This document shows positions 48,788 to 61,499 of a DNA stretch of 64,000 bases, one piece after another (within the stretch, counting starts at the first letter, position 1; every line of letters begins with the position of its first letter). Location: assembly GCF_001704415.2 (NCBI RefSeq), contig NC_030817.1, positions 28,345,550 through 28,409,549 of the forward strand, written 5' to 3'. The notes under the pieces were generated by a model that saw only the letters and a list, made by a program, of their open reading frames with translations, was not told where the DNA came from and searched no databases. A program made the translations under genes and the position numbers. This DNA is from Capra hircus. Lineage: Eukaryota > Chordata > Mammalia > Artiodactyla > Bovidae.

Positions 48788-49349
48788 CTGGTGAGACAGT
48801 AAATTCCTAGGTAGGTTCATAAGAAGTCCAGGGTTCCCTAGGAGGAAAAAGGCGTCCAGAGCCCTCGAGAAGGAGATAGTAGTCTGGGGCTCTCAAGGAG
48901 ACAAGGACACTTTCTACATTGCCTTTTTTTTTTAAAAAATAATTATTTTCTACATTGCTTTGTTTTAGTCAATATAACAAAGTATCTTGCTGGAGGACAT
49001 GTTTCTCCTTAACCAGAAGGTTTTATGACTAATCTTATTATCTTAAGAAGTTGTGAGAGTGAGCCTGGTAAGACCTTTCTTTTGTTAATTCTAATCTTGT
49101 TAATTTAAGATGTATGTTGTGGGAATGAGTCTGGTAAAAGTATATAAGGCCTTGGTAAAACTAGTGAGTGGGGGCATTCTCTGCCCCTCTTCTGATGTCT
49201 ATGGCAGAAGCTTTCTCTGTCCCTTTTCTTACTTTAACAAATCTCTGCTACACAAAACCTCTAAGTGATCAAGCCTGGTCCCTGGTCCTGAAGCTAAGTC
49301 TTCTTCAGAGATCATGAATTCGACATCATTCACCACAAGCTATCACTGG
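48788..49349 (+). mobile_element. Solo LTR of class I (gammaretrovirus-like) ERV, 4-bp target duplication
   Basis: The LTR is 48792-49345 (554 bp), beginning tgagacag and ending gctatca, with ctgg on both sides (48788-48791 and 49346-49349). Removing it rejoins BovB text exactly. A TATATAA box is at 49141-49147, about 200 bases before the end, as expected for U3 followed by R and U5. A 4-bp duplication is typical of gammaretroviral integrases. No internal viral genes remain. Confidence 0.87.
49141..49147 (+). promoter_or_regulatory. Candidate TATA box of the solo LTR
   Basis: tatataa, placed suitably for LTR transcription in the plus direction. Activity is not known. Confidence 0.55.
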
Positions 49350-49689
49350 GAAAGATTGAAGGAGGAGGAGAAGGGGAGGATAGATGATGAGATGGTTGGA
49401 TGGCATCACCCTCTCAATCAACATGATTTCGAGCTAGCACCAGAAGTTGGTGATGGACAGGGAAGCCTGGCGTGCTGCAGTCCATGGGGTCACAAAGAGT
49501 TGGACATAACTGAGCAGGTGACCCAAACTGAATGTTACAAAAAGCTGTCTTTGTTCAGTATCTTTCCATTCTTTGTTTTTTACTCCCCCACCTTAGGAAA
49601 TTTTACTTTGGCCATCACATTGCCTTGAGTCTGCCTGCCAATGGCACTAATGTCTACAAATCAGAAGGATAAACTCTTGCCTTTTGCAA

Positions 49690-50690
49690 TCCATTCAACT
49701 TGGCTTCCTTATAGCCTGGACCACTCCTGCCTCTTACTGCCTTTTTGGTTCACTGTACTTCCCTTCTTTGATGTTTCCACTTCTTAAGCTACTAAACACT
49801 GGTATTCCACAAAGCATCCTCCTTAGTAATTGCTGTATTTTCTTTCTCTGGACACCTACATACACTCCTGTAAACCTAACACCTTAATCTGGTGCAGAGG
49901 ACTCCCAGATCTATATTATCAAATTTGACTTCTCTTGACCTGAGTTCAGAATTTCCAGCAGTTATCAGGAAATCTTCACTTCTAACCTAAAACTCCATCT
50001 ACTAACAACTAATACTATTTCTTAAGTGTTACTGACATCTCTTCCCTCATCCCTACTGCCAATATATTCTTTTGAGGCCCCATCATGTTTCACTGGGACT
50101 ATTGTGAAAGACTTGAAACCAACCCTATTTCTCTGTCCGCAGTATAGCTCCAGGCTTTATACTCCTAAAGCACTATTGTGATCTTGACCTTGATTTGCTC
50201 AAGCACTGCTGATGTTTCCTGACTTTCTATAAAAATAAAGCTGACATTCCTTAGCCTATCTGTGGTCACTCCATTTTTATCTCCCATTAAAATCTTTCTT
50301 CCACCACTCCCACTTCTAGTCTCAAACCATAATACTAGTTGTCATTTCTCAAATTTTGTAATTGCTTCTGTTGGTTTTCATTGCTCTTTTTGGTCTTTTT
50401 GCCAGCATATTCCACCCTAATTTACAGTTTATATACAAAAGCAGGTTCAACTCTAATCTCCTTAAATGGTTCCGTAATTGTCCCACTTAAGTTTTATTGT
50501 CCTCCTTTATATGTTTGTAGGACACTTTCACCATGTAAGCATAGTTGTAACTTGAATTTTACTGTCTATATGTCCACTTGCTTCCCCAGGCTCTTAGCTC
50601 CCTTAAAGCAAGAAGAATATGTTATTCATCATTAAATTCCTCCACACAAAGGTACTTTGCACATTAAGAATTTAATAAAAAATATTTTAG
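49690..50690 (+). mobile_element. L2 LINE 3' part
   Basis: 49800-49990 gives degenerate L2 RT text (TGIPQS, where L2 has GVPQGS; then EDSQIYI, where L2 has ADDSQIYI). 50230-50330 has the L2 pyrimidine-rich 3' text, and 50590-50690 ends with an agctcccttaaagcaag to aatttaataaa pattern resembling the L2 tail. It is an ancient inactive fossil. Confidence 0.6.
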
Positions 50691-50988
50691 TTTGAAATCT
50701 TTCTCATGAAAAGATTTTTATATCCCTGAGGAGTACAGCCAAATGACCTTAATTAACAGCAACAACAACCTGTTAGCATGTGTTTAGAAATGCTAAATAC
50801 TGAATTAAAATTTTTGATTATGGTACTTCAAAATTTCCTTATTTTATAAAATTCTTTAGTTTTTTGGGAGCATTTTAGCATTGCCATTAATATTATTTTA
50901 ATAATTGCTCAACAAATATTTGTGGGGCAAATGTCCAGTGAATATATTGTGATAGGAGTTCATTTCTATTTTATTAGAAAGTGAAAAT

Positions 50989-51262
50989 TATATTGCCTAG
51001 TTCAGTTCAGTTGCTCAGTCGTGTCCGACTCTTTGCGATCCCATGAATCGCAGCATGCCAGGCCTCCCTGTCCATCACCAACTTCCAGAGTTCACTTAGA
51101 CTCACATCCATTGAATCAGTGGCACCATCCAGCCATCTCATCCTTCAGTGCTCAGCTTTCTTCGCAGTCCAACTCTCACATCCATACATGACCACAGGAA
51201 AAACCATAGCCTTGACTAGACGGACCTTAGTCGGCAAAGTAATGTCTCTGCTATATTGCCTA
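50989..51262 (-). mobile_element. Internally deleted BovB fragment with 11-bp target duplication
   Basis: The body is 51000-51251, antisense. It holds the BovB 3' end, then skips about 0.26 kb near 51144, then continues into RT C-terminal text. Identical tatattgccta sequences lie at 50989-50999 and 51252-51262, so this is one insertion event. Confidence 0.93.
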
Positions 51263-52224
51263 ATAGAGGCTTAAAAGGAAACTTTCAGCTCAAGTTCTAG
51301 TGGAGGTGGCCTCTCTCACATCTGACTATTAAAGTGCTGCAGGGATGGCTTCCAAGAACTGTTTTCCTTTTCCTGCAGGGCAGCTACTCTCCAGAGAATG
51401 GCTTCATTTTCTCACAGCTGTCATCTTTTAACCTTATTTTTTAAATCAGCTCTATGGGAAAAAAACACCTGCTTTTCCAGCAGGTGTACAGGAACAGGCT
51501 TTAGTGGGAGTCAGCAGGAGTGACTTCCTAATGCCATCATTTCATGTAGATTAGCCAAGACTACAGGGTGGTGCCTTTACTATTCAGGTATCATTTAATC
51601 TAGAGTGTGCATTTCAGAGCCAGTCCATTGTAGCAATCACTGTGACAGCTCATATCTGCTTAATTACCAGGTTGTAAATGCACTGTCTCTAGTTAAGTCC
51701 AAGTCATTTTTCTTCCAGCCACATACTGCTGGATATCAAGGAAACATTTCATTAGCAATAAGAATGACTTTCATTTTTTCTTTCACTTTCAGGTTTTTGA
51801 AGAATTCTTTAAATGAAAAAGCTAGCAAAACTTGATTTTCATTTTAGCTCACTGTCACTTTGATTTATTCTCTAAGCAACGAATGAATGGGAACACAGAG
51901 CAAGCAATAAAAATGACATTTTTTTTTCTTTTTCAAGGAAGATTCTCATTTTGGCTCAAAGAAGCTTCTTCTTTAGTAAGCCAAAGTATTGATCTGAAAT
52001 TAAAGTTACCTATGACTAGAGAATTTTACCTGTTTTACTACTAAAAGTTTTTTTTCCCCCTATTGAGAGTTGATATGTGTGTCTCTGTGTGTTTTATCTG
52101 TAGTTACAGATATATATATATCTCCACACTAAAGAGACAAAAATATTTATCTTATCCACCCTATTTTTAATTCTTCTCACAGCCCTTATTTATTACTCAC
52201 TGCAATCTTTACAACTCAGAGTGA
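51263..52224. other. Unassigned stretch
   Basis: No gene found. Short frames at 51605-52044 lack coding features. A faint similarity between 51754-51850 and 51904-51960 may be an old duplication. Confidence 0.4.
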
Positions 52225-52450
52225 AACAGTACAGAATAGGAGTTAAGAAGAATTTTGACTGGGTTAAAACTCTGATCACTTTATTGCATAGCTTTAAGGT
52301 CTTGGACATTTACTGCCATCTCATAATCAGATGCTTAATCTATATGAGAGGAATAATTTTACTTACTGTGTGGCATTTTATGAACATTATATAGTGATGT
52401 ATATAAAGCATAAACATCAAGCCTAGAACACAGGGGTAGCCAGAAATGAT
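52225..52450 (+). mobile_element. MIR SINE, decayed
   Basis: It follows the MIR layout: gactgggtt near the start, a core with cttggacattta, and an end like aagcctagaacacag. Confidence 0.5.
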
Positions 52451-52609
52451 AATGATTATGATTAATCAAAGCACTGTCATGTGAAATTGGAAAAGCTCAT
52501 GAGTAACATACATCCAGTATACATGGAGTCTCCATCGTAGCCCCACCTGCCATTTTACTGAGTGGCTTCCTCAGTTCCTGGGATGCTGAGTTGTATGAGC
52601 TGTTTATAT

Positions 52610-53588
52610 GTGTTGGATTTTAACCCCTTTTTTTGTCAGAGCATTTGCAAATATTTTCTCCCATTCAGCACGTTATCTTTTTTGTTTCTTTATGGTTTCC
52701 TTTGATGTACAAGAGTTTTTTAACCTTAATTACATCCCATTTGCTTAATTTTGCTTTTATTTTCTTTGCTTTAGGAGATAGTTTCAAAAACATTGCTATG
52801 ATTTATGTTACAGAGTGGTCTGCCTATATTTTTCCCCTAGGAGTTTTATGGTATCTGATCTTACATTTAGGTCTTTAATTCATTTTGAGTTTATATTTGT
52901 GTATATTGTTAGAGAATGTTCTAATTTCATTCTTTTACATGTAGTTGTCCAGTTTCCCCAATACCAGTTATTAAAGAGACTGTTTTTCCTCCACTTTGTT
53001 GTAGTTTGACCTTAAATTCATGGGTTTATTTATGGACCCTCTATTCTGTTCCATTGATCTGTATTTCTGTTTTTGTGCCAGTACCAATACTGTGTTGATG
53101 ACTGTAGATATGTAATACAGTCTGAAGTCAGGGAGCATGATTCCTCCAACTCTGTTCTTCTCAAGATGTTTTGGTTATTTGAGGTCTTTTGTGTTCCCAT
53201 ACAAATTTTAAAATTATTTGTTTTAGTTCTGTGAAAAATGCCATTGGGATTGCATTGAATCTGTAGATTGCTTTTGGTAATATGAACACTTTGACAATAT
53301 TGATTCTGCCATTCCAAGGACATGGTATATCTTTTCATCTATTAGTGTCATCTTCAATTTCTTTCATCAGCGTGTGATAGTTTTCCAAGTACAGGTCTTT
53401 TGCCTCCTTAGGTCAGTTTATTCCAAGTTATTTTATTCTTTTTGATGTGATGGTACATGGAATTTTTTCTTTACTTTCTCTTTCTGAGAAAGTTTGTTGT
53501 TAGTTTATAGAAACACAACAGATTTCTGTATATTAGCTTTGTATCCTGAAACTTTACCAAATTCATTGATGAGCTCTAGCAGTTGGCA
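52610..53588 (-). mobile_element. L1 ORF2 C-terminal fragment (antisense)
   Basis: Antisense L1 ORF2 3' text, recognised from agatttctgtatattagctt, ccattccaagg-type and cagtaccaatactgt segments. The longest minus frame is 102 codons (53338-53030). Many frameshifts are present. Confidence 0.85.
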
Positions 53589-53828
53589 TCTTCAGTACTT
53601 TCTATGTATAACATCAAGAACATGACAAACTCTTAATTGAACCTTCTAATAACTTTTTGTGGTACTTAGACCAAAAATCCATAGCCTGCGGTAACTTACC
53701 AGGTCCTATGAGATTAAATACTTGCCCCCTCCCCCTCCTTATTCTTATTTGTCCCATCGTATGCTTCATTCAGCTAATCTAAACAATGAACTCAGCACTT
53801 GTAGCATTACCTGGAACACACAGTACTT

Positions 53829-54136
53829 AAATATATGTTCTGCTGCTGCTGCTAAGTCGCTTCAGTTGTGTCCGACTCTGTGTGACCCCATAGACGGCAG
53901 CCCACCAGGCTCCGCCTTCCCTGGTATTCTCCAGGCAAGAACACTAGAGTGGGTTGCCATTTCCTTCTCCAATGCATGAAAGTGAAAAGTGAAAGTGAAG
54001 TCGCTCCATCGTGTCCAACTCTTAGCGATCCCATGGACTGCAGCCTACCAGGCTCCCCCCGCCCCTCCCCATCCATGGGATTTTCCAGGCAAGAATACTA
54101 GAGTAGGGTGACATTGCCTTCTCCAAATATGTGTTC
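53829..54136 (-). mobile_element. Dimeric Bov-tA2-type SINE with 12-bp target duplication
   Basis: The body is 53841-54124 with a (ctg)n head. The flanks aaatatatgttc (53829-53840) and aaatatgtgttc (54125-54136) differ at one base. Confidence 0.93.
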
Positions 54137-54199
54137 AGTTAATGAATATATAGATGCTTTACATTTTAATTCATAAACTTTCCTAAATCCCTCAAAGGT

Positions 54200-54322
54200 G
54201 AATGAAATGGCAACCCTCTCCATTACTCTTGCCTAGAAAATCCCATGGACGGAGTAGCCTGGTGCAGGCTACTCTGTCCATGGGGTCGCAAAGAGTCAGA
54301 CACAACTGAGCGACTTCACTTT
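54200..54322 (+). mobile_element. Bov-tA SINE 3' fragment
   Basis: Sense 3' half only, with a small internal duplication (gtagcctggtgcaggctactc, near 54255). Confidence 0.82.
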
Positions 54323-54340
54323 AGGCAGTTGAGTACTGTT

Positions 54341-54552
54341 GGGCTTCCCTGGTGGCTCAGAGGTTAAAGCGTCTGCCTGGAATGCAGGAGACCCGGGTTC
54401 AATCCCTGGGTCGGGAATCCCCTGGAGAAGGCAATGGCAACGCCCTGCAGTACTCTTGCCTGGAGAATCCCGTGGAGGGAGGAGCCTGGTAGGCTACAGT
54501 CCATAGGGTCACAAAGAGTAGGGCACAACTGAGTTACTTTCGCTTTCACTAT
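54341..54552 (+). mobile_element. Bov-tA SINE
   Basis: Sense, near complete, with gggttcaatccctgggt B box. It lies 18 bases after another Bov-tA piece in the same orientation. Confidence 0.9.
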
Positions 54553-55702
54553 GGATCTTCAGCTTCTGTGGCCTCTGCTCTCATGAGGCATACTCTGTGG
54601 AAGAGACAGAATGTAAATAAGTAAGCAAATGAGGTGACTTTTAGATGGTGAGAGATAATACTATGGAGAAAACAGCCATATTAATTTTTCCCAGAGCTGC
54701 TTTTACAAAGTATCCAGAACTGGGTGGCTGAGAACAACAGAAATGTATTGCCTCAGAGTTTTGGTGGCCAGAAGCTCATTAGGAAGGTGGCTTGTGGGAG
54801 TGTAACTTCAATTCTTTACCTGGTATTTTCACTGTATACATGTCACAGTTAATTCTCCTTATGTACTCTCAATTATTTTGTAAATATTTCAAGGTAAAAG
54901 ACCATGTTGATGATCTCACATTCCATGTATGTGATATTCAAATTGAATATATATCTAGAAGTAAATAGACCCATTTTATTAGAGAGCAGTTAGAAATTGA
55001 TAGAGTGATTTTAAAATATTGTGCATTCCTACTGTAAGCTGAACCCAGAAGAAGCTGGAAATAAATTATTTATCAAGAGAAATAACATTTTATGGACCAG
55101 AAATTTGCTTTAAACATATCTTAGCATATGAATTTAGATATTAGAAATTGTCAGTGGTATACACAGAAAAGATCTGTTGAATGGAGCTATAATACAGATA
55201 TTGACAAATAAAAACTTCTCAAAAGGGTATTCTGTACCTTCAACCTTTCTTTCACCTCTCAGTTAACTAGCCTGATAATAGGGTTCTGCTGTGTCATTAA
55301 TTAGAGGTATATTGGAGCAATCCGCCTGCCATATGCTTCCCCACTATTGCACTGCATTTGTATGCTTTTACTGATGTTCAGCTTTATGATTCTTTGGAAT
55401 GCTCTTTATTAAAGATGGGAGGCTGAGAAGATGAGCCAGTAGGGACTTTTTATTTTAGAAACTCAACCCTAAGTATCTGAGAATAGAATTCCAGGGACAG
55501 TTTTACTTTACGCTCTCCAGAGACAGTCTTCAGGGAACATCACGTTAGCCATGCAACTCTGCTGTGCAATGGAGTGATTTCTTGCACATGCTAATCAAGG
55601 TACTTAACCTCTGAAACTGAAACAGCTTTGTCAGGTGGTAATTTTACCAGTTGTATGTAAGTCTGGAAACAGATAATTTTAAAAAATTTATTCATGCACT
55701 TA
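54553..55702. other. Mostly unassigned, with one probable old repeat
   Basis: 54695-54815 (gtggctgagaacaacagaaat to tggccagaagc) fits a widespread mammalian repeat that I cannot name. No gene or signal was seen in the rest. Confidence 0.4.
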
Positions 55703-55918
55703 CTTTGGCAACCTGACAAGAAGAACTGACTCATTGGAAAAGACCCTGATCCTGGAAAAGATTGAAGGCAAGAGGAGAAGGGATGACAGAGGATCAGATG
55801 GTTGGATGGCATCACCAAGTCAATGGACATGAGTTTGGGCAGGCTCCGGGAGTTGGTGATGGACAGGGAAACCTGTCCATGGGTTGCAGAGTCAGACACG
55901 ACTGAGTGACTGAACTGA
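55703..55918 (+). mobile_element. BovB 3'-end fragment
   Basis: Sense BovB/ART2 3' end from ctttggcaacctga to the gagtgactgaactgaac terminus. Confidence 0.87.
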
Positions 55919-56085
55919 ACTTACAGATAGAAAATGTTCTTTATGACATTCTATATATTTGATTATATTTTCTAGGCTTTATGGATCCTCTGTTTTCTCT
56001 TGGAATTTTAATGGACTTTTCAGAAAGTTTCAGGTATATAGGACCTTCTTAACGAAAATTAACATTTTTGGTACAGTTTTACATC

Positions 56086-56306
56086 AAAAAAATTTCTGTG
56101 AAAGTGTGAGTCGCTTAGTCTTGTCCAAATCTTTGTGACCCTAGGGACTGTAGCCCACCAGGCTCCTCTGTCCATGGCATTCTCCAGGCAAGAACACTGG
56201 AGTGGGTTGCCATTCCCTTCTCCAGGAGATCTCCCTGACCCAGGGATAGAACTCAAGTCTCCTGCACTGCAGGCAGAATCTTTACCATCTGAGCCACCAG
56301 GAAGGA
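56086..56306 (-). mobile_element. Bov-tA SINE with probable target duplication
   Basis: The body is about 56098-56304, antisense. aaaaaaatttct at 56086-56097 and a close match right after the element suggest the duplication. Confidence 0.9.
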
Positions 56307-58708
56307 AAAAATTTTCTATAGTGCTTATTGAATCCACAGTTTGTACTATCTTTCTTGAGGAATTTTAGCAACATATATCAAAAGCTTTAGTGTTTTGCCT
56401 TTCCTATGAATTAATAATTCTATCTTTAGAAATTTATCATACAGACATAATCATGAATGTGAATAAAGAGTTATCTATGTAAATGTTCATCAAAGCTCTG
56501 CTTGTAAGAGGGGAAGTATAAATTGTATTTAGCTGTAAGGCACAGAAAATCATATTACTCATGTGGAGATAGTCTATTCCTAGTTTTTTCTGCAATCTGA
56601 TTGAGAAACTATACTCTTTCTATCCTTCTTCCTTGCCATCCTCATCAGGCAGCATTTCTTAAATCTTATTTCTCTTGGCCACAGATCCAAACAACAACCT
56701 GGAGAAAAAGAAGTAAATTATAAATAAAGCTCCCGATTTATTATGAGGAGGGGTGATATTTCCAGAAATCTCCCTACCTCAGTAGACTTGCTGCTACCTC
56801 TTATTTGCCAGAAGTGGGTCATATAGCAAATACTAAATGTAAGGAGGCTGAGAAAGTCAGTACCTGGTAAAAAGATTTTTCCATGATATATTTAATATTT
56901 GGTACCCTCTTGTATCATTTCCTATGGGCTAAATACATTGCAACCTAAAAAAAATCAGAGTTAAATTATCAAGAAAAGGAGAAAGAATGGCCATTGGGTA
57001 GGTACAAACACTCTTGCCAATTCTGTGTGTAGTAATTAGGTACAGACACAATAAATCTCTTAAAGTTATATTATAAATGTATTTAATATCATGGAAAGTA
57101 ATTGTTAAATTATAAATATTACAGTTTATTGTACTTTGGAAGATTTAAAAAAAAACATTCCTGGATTCAAAACAGGGAAGGAAGACAGAAAGGCTTTGCC
57201 CTAAAGTGTTCCGATAATCATCTCTGGGTAGAAGGAATTGTTAGGAATCACAACGAGATTAGAGTTCTGAAAGGTAATATTAGACCAGGTAATCAAATAT
57301 TCCATCCTATGTTTTAGTCATTCTTCTACACGAACCCTCCAAGGAATGAATTTGTTATCTGTCTGTATATCTGAAATCCCAACAGGCTGGTGTCCCAGGA
57401 TAGATATCTAAGTAATCTTTTAATATCTAATGCCCACTCAACCCCCATTTCCCTATACTACCAAGCCCAACCTTCATCTTTGAACCTTAATTTCTGGTGG
57501 CAGAGAAAAGAGAGGGGAGCAGGCTGGGTCTAATGAAAGGCCTGGATTCAGTTGCAATAACCTCCTATTTGGACGTTTGAGAAGGAAAAAACCTTCATTC
57601 AGGATTTAACTTTTTACAACGTAATGTCTCTAACCATTGGAAAATACACCCTAGCAGCATTCCAATCGATGGCATATGATGTTAATCTTCTGTTCCATAA
57701 AGTGAAAGAGGAGGAAGAGAAGAGAGAAAAAAATGTTTCCCTCTCTTGGTCAACAGGATAATTTACATGTCATATGAACCTTCTAAATTTTCTATATTGA
57801 ACATACTTTAATTCTATAAGAAAAATAAATATTATAATAGCATGTCATTTCTGACACAAGCTGCGTATTTAATGAGATGTTATTTCCTGAAAGAATGAAT
57901 GCTGTTTCATGTTGTTTCACTCTTTTGTTTCAAAGGTCATACTTTTTGCTGCAATAAATAACATATAGTAGTCAATACAGGGAAAGTGATTGATTATGAA
58001 ATTAATCTTTACAACAAAGGGAAATAAAATGAAATTTTATAAGTAAAAGGAATAAGATCAAGAAAAGGAATATAAACAAAAAATAACAGGTAGAAAAATA
58101 ATGTTTTAGATTAGAGATGAAGCTTAGAAGTTATCTACTTATTCTAATTTTTCCCTTTCAAAAGGCACTTCCTAGATACACCAGGTTTTTCTTGGTTCCC
58201 TGAATAAATGGGATGTTTTGGCTTTTTGAAAAAAAAAAAAAAAAGCAATCACCTCTATAACACCCCAGACATAGTCCCTTAAATTCTGCTTGAATGCTTT
58301 CAGTCACATTGTATTCATGATTATTTATATTAGTATAAGTTATATTATCACTATTTATTTATTACAGGTGATTTGAGGGTTGTACTGCAAGCTTTTGTTT
58401 TAAGATCCCACCTCCTCTCCATCTCATGGTCTAAACTTGCGAACTTCCAAATAAGTGTCTGGTGAGATTGATTAGATGGATATGTTCTTTCTAAAAGTTT
58501 TACATAATTTACTTTCACTCAAAAGATCAAAATTTCTATGACCCTAGTATTATTTAAACCCCCATATTTTCAATGTTAGGTACAATGTTACTCATTCATT
58601 AATACATAAATTTATTCTTATTTGGTGAACTTTATTTTTAATATATCTTACAAGTTATGTCTCTTTTTTTCATGATGCCTTTCCTAATTCTCTGTGTTAA
58701 CTATCTGG
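56307..58708. other. Unassigned AT-rich DNA, 2.4 kb
   Basis: No gene, named repeat or regulatory signal that I can support. There is an adenine run at 58230-58244. Confidence 0.5.
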
Positions 58709-59998
58709 CTTTGTTGTTGTTGAGTCACTAAGTCATGTCCAACTCTTTGCAACCCCATGGACTGCAGCACACTAGACTTTTCTGTCCCTCACCATCTCCT
58801 GGAGTTCACCCAAGTTCATGTCCTTTGAATTGGTGATGCTATCCAACTATCTTATCCTCTGCTGTCCTCTTCTCCTTTTGCCTTCAATCCTTCCCAGCGT
58901 TATGATCTTTTCTAGTGAGTTGGCCTTTTGCATCAGGTGGCCAAAGTATTGGAGATTCAGCATCATCCTTTCAATGAATATTCAGGGTCGATTTCCTCTA
59001 GCACTGAATGGTAGGATCTCCTGCTGTCCAAGGGTCTCTAAAGAATATTCTCCAGCACGAGTTTGAAAGCATCAGTTCTTAGTACTCAGCCTTCTTTATG
59101 GTCCAACTCTCACAACCATACCAGACTACTGGAAAGACCATAGCTTTGACTATATGGACCTTTCTTGGCAGAGTGATGTCTTTGCTTTTTAATATGCTGT
59201 CTAGGTTTGTCATAGCCTTCCTTCCAAGAAGTGAGCGTCTTAATTTCATGGCTGCAGTCACCATCCACAGTGATTTTGGAGCCCAAGGAAAGAAAATCTG
59301 TCACTTTTCCACTTTTTCCCCTTCTATTTGCCATGAAGTGATGGGACCAGATGCCATGGTCTTAGTTCTTTAATGTTAAGTTTTAAGCTAGCTTTTTCAG
59401 TCTCTTTCTTTTGTCTTCATCAAGAGACTCATTAATTTCTCTTCACTTTCTGCCTTTAGAGTGGTAACATCTGCATATCAGGTTGTTGGTATTTCTCCCA
59501 GAAAACTTGATTCCAGCTCGTAACTCATCCAGCCCAGTATCTTGCATGATGTACTCTGCACATAAGTTAAATAAACAGGGTAACAATATACAGTCTTGTC
59601 ATACTCCTTTCCCAATTTTGAACCAGTCAATTGTTCCATGTTACATTCTAACTGTTGCTTCTTGACCCGCATACAGGTTTCTCAGGAGGCAGGTAAGACT
59701 GGCATTTCCATCTCCAAGAATTTTCCAGTTTGTTGTGATCCACACAGTCAAAGGCTTTTGTGTAGCCAATGGAAGAGAAGTAGATATTTTTCTGGAATTC
59801 CTTTACTTTCTTTATGATACAAGGAATATTGGCAATTTTATCTCTGGTTCCCCTGCCTTTTTCTAAACCCAACTTGTGCATCAGGAGGTTCTTAATTCAA
59901 GTACTATTGATGCCTAGCTTGAAGGATTTTGAGCATAACCTGACTAGCATGGGAAGTGAGTGCAATTATCCAGTAGTTTGAACATTCTTTAGCACTGC
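58709..59998 (-). mobile_element. Older BovB fragment, 3' end to RT centre
   Basis: The 3' end is at 58709 and the element extends to about 59998, inside the RT. RT pieces occur at 59264-59079, 59334-59110 and 59881-59478, in different frames. The YADD region near 59460 is frame-broken. It belongs to the older ART2-like layer. Confidence 0.88.
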
Positions 59999-61279
59999 TG
60001 GCTTTGCATCACTTCTTCATTCTCCTTATTGATGACTTTATTATACTAGTTGCTTTATTACTGTGTAGCTGTATCGCAACACAGGACAAAAGTGTTTAAT
60101 TTTTTCTTTGTAAAGAATTCTGAATTATTCACATAGCGTTTATGTTACAAAGTTAGCTCTAGTATATTTCCTCTGCTCTTAAAATACAGGTGGAAGGCTC
60201 CATGTCTTAAACAAATTTTTGTCACTGAGTGCTTAACAGGAAACCTAATTATGAAGTCTGTCTCTACATAGAGTATATAAGGAAGAATACTATATTCTTA
60301 ATCTATACTATAAATATTATATATATGTGTATATGTAATCAGAAATACATATGTGTGTGTATATATATATATATATGTGATAATGAGAAATGTATAGTGA
60401 ATCTTGTAACTAGAATTATTTATCTTTTTGAACCTTTAAGAAGCCCTGACATAAGCAATACTAAGACCTCTGCCTTAGGCTTTCTCATCAGCCAACTCTT
60501 ACACTAGTTTATAGTTCTTCCAGAAACAAGCTTCTTATTCCTGCTGATAATTTCTTGAGAGTACTGAAAAAGAATTTTTAAAAAGAGAGTATTTCAGAAA
60601 AGAATGTTCAGTAAAAGAGTGATTACAAAACTATGAAAACAATAAGGAATTTTGAGTCACAGACATACACCAGAGTATAGGATTGATCCTCTTGCCAGAC
60701 CCATGCTCTGTACATTTTGTGAAATTACAGTTCTTTCATATAAATAGGATCATTTTTGGAATATGCCAAGAAAAAGGCTAATCTATGCTTTTGTCTATAT
60801 TGGTGTATTTGTTCTTAAAAGACAAATACAAAATTACTTATCTTTATTATCATGTATCATCACACAAATATAAGCACTCTGGTTTTAATTAGTGATTCAG
60901 ATAAGAAATAAATTTAGCTTGAAGGATCTTTTGGATTTCTGTTACTGAATTTCCATTTATGATGCAGATTCCAAAAGTCACCCATGAGTTGATTTGAGAA
61001 ATTTTATCACAATTTTGGAAGAATGTAGAATTTATCTGCTCTAATTAAAGATTTTACACTCAGCCTTTTTATCCAAGCAAATATTTAAACTTCCAAATAT
61101 CCACAGAATGTAAATTTTTGTTAAGTTTCCTTCCTTTGAAAGAAATCAATAAGGAAAAAGGATAACTAAATGCACAAATGAGATATCAAATGAGAAATAC
61201 ATTATTTGGAAGGTGCACTAATGGCATTGCATTGTGTAATTGACATAAAGACAAAGTGTACAGAAAAGTATATCATTTT
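59999..61279. other. Unassigned AT-rich DNA with microsatellite
   Basis: Contains an alternating gt/ta microsatellite at about 60347-60376. No gene found. Confidence 0.5.
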
Positions 61280-61465
61280 TTAGGTCACTCACTTGATTCA
61301 AACTCCAGGTTGGTCTGTCACTGTCTAGAAGTGTGATCTCATGATGTTTATTTAGCTTCTGCCTCATTCTCCTTATCTCTAAAATGGGGATGATAATACC
61401 TATCTTTTAGCATTGTAATGATAATCAAATGGAAACATGTACACTTAACTTAAAGCTTGACATAT
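61280..61465 (+). mobile_element. MIR SINE
   Basis: A clear MIR pattern: gattcaaactccaggttggtc, then attctccttatctctaaaat, then ggggatgataatacctatct. Confidence 0.75.
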
Positions 61466-61499
61466 ACATTTTAACTATTATAATTAATGTAAAATGTAG

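Larger units (their letters stand above)
48033..49535 (+). mobile_element. Second BovB fragment, split by a solo LTR
   Basis: It begins in the RT (aacaacagactggtt), repeats about 0.4 kb also present in the preceding fragment, and continues to the 3' end. BovB text stops at 48791 and resumes at 49346 after the LTR, ending about 49531. The catalytic box is destroyed by a stop (TAG in place of the tyrosine codon, about 48196). This copy is closer to the young BovB copies than the fragment before it. Confidence 0.88.

Noticed and set aside
51754..51960. Possible 150-bp tandem duplication
   Set aside because: Only short AT-rich segments match, too weak to separate from low-complexity similarity.
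53829..54552. SINE cluster as a new composite repeat
   Set aside because: The first SINE has its own target duplication and the others are ordinary separate Bov-tA pieces.
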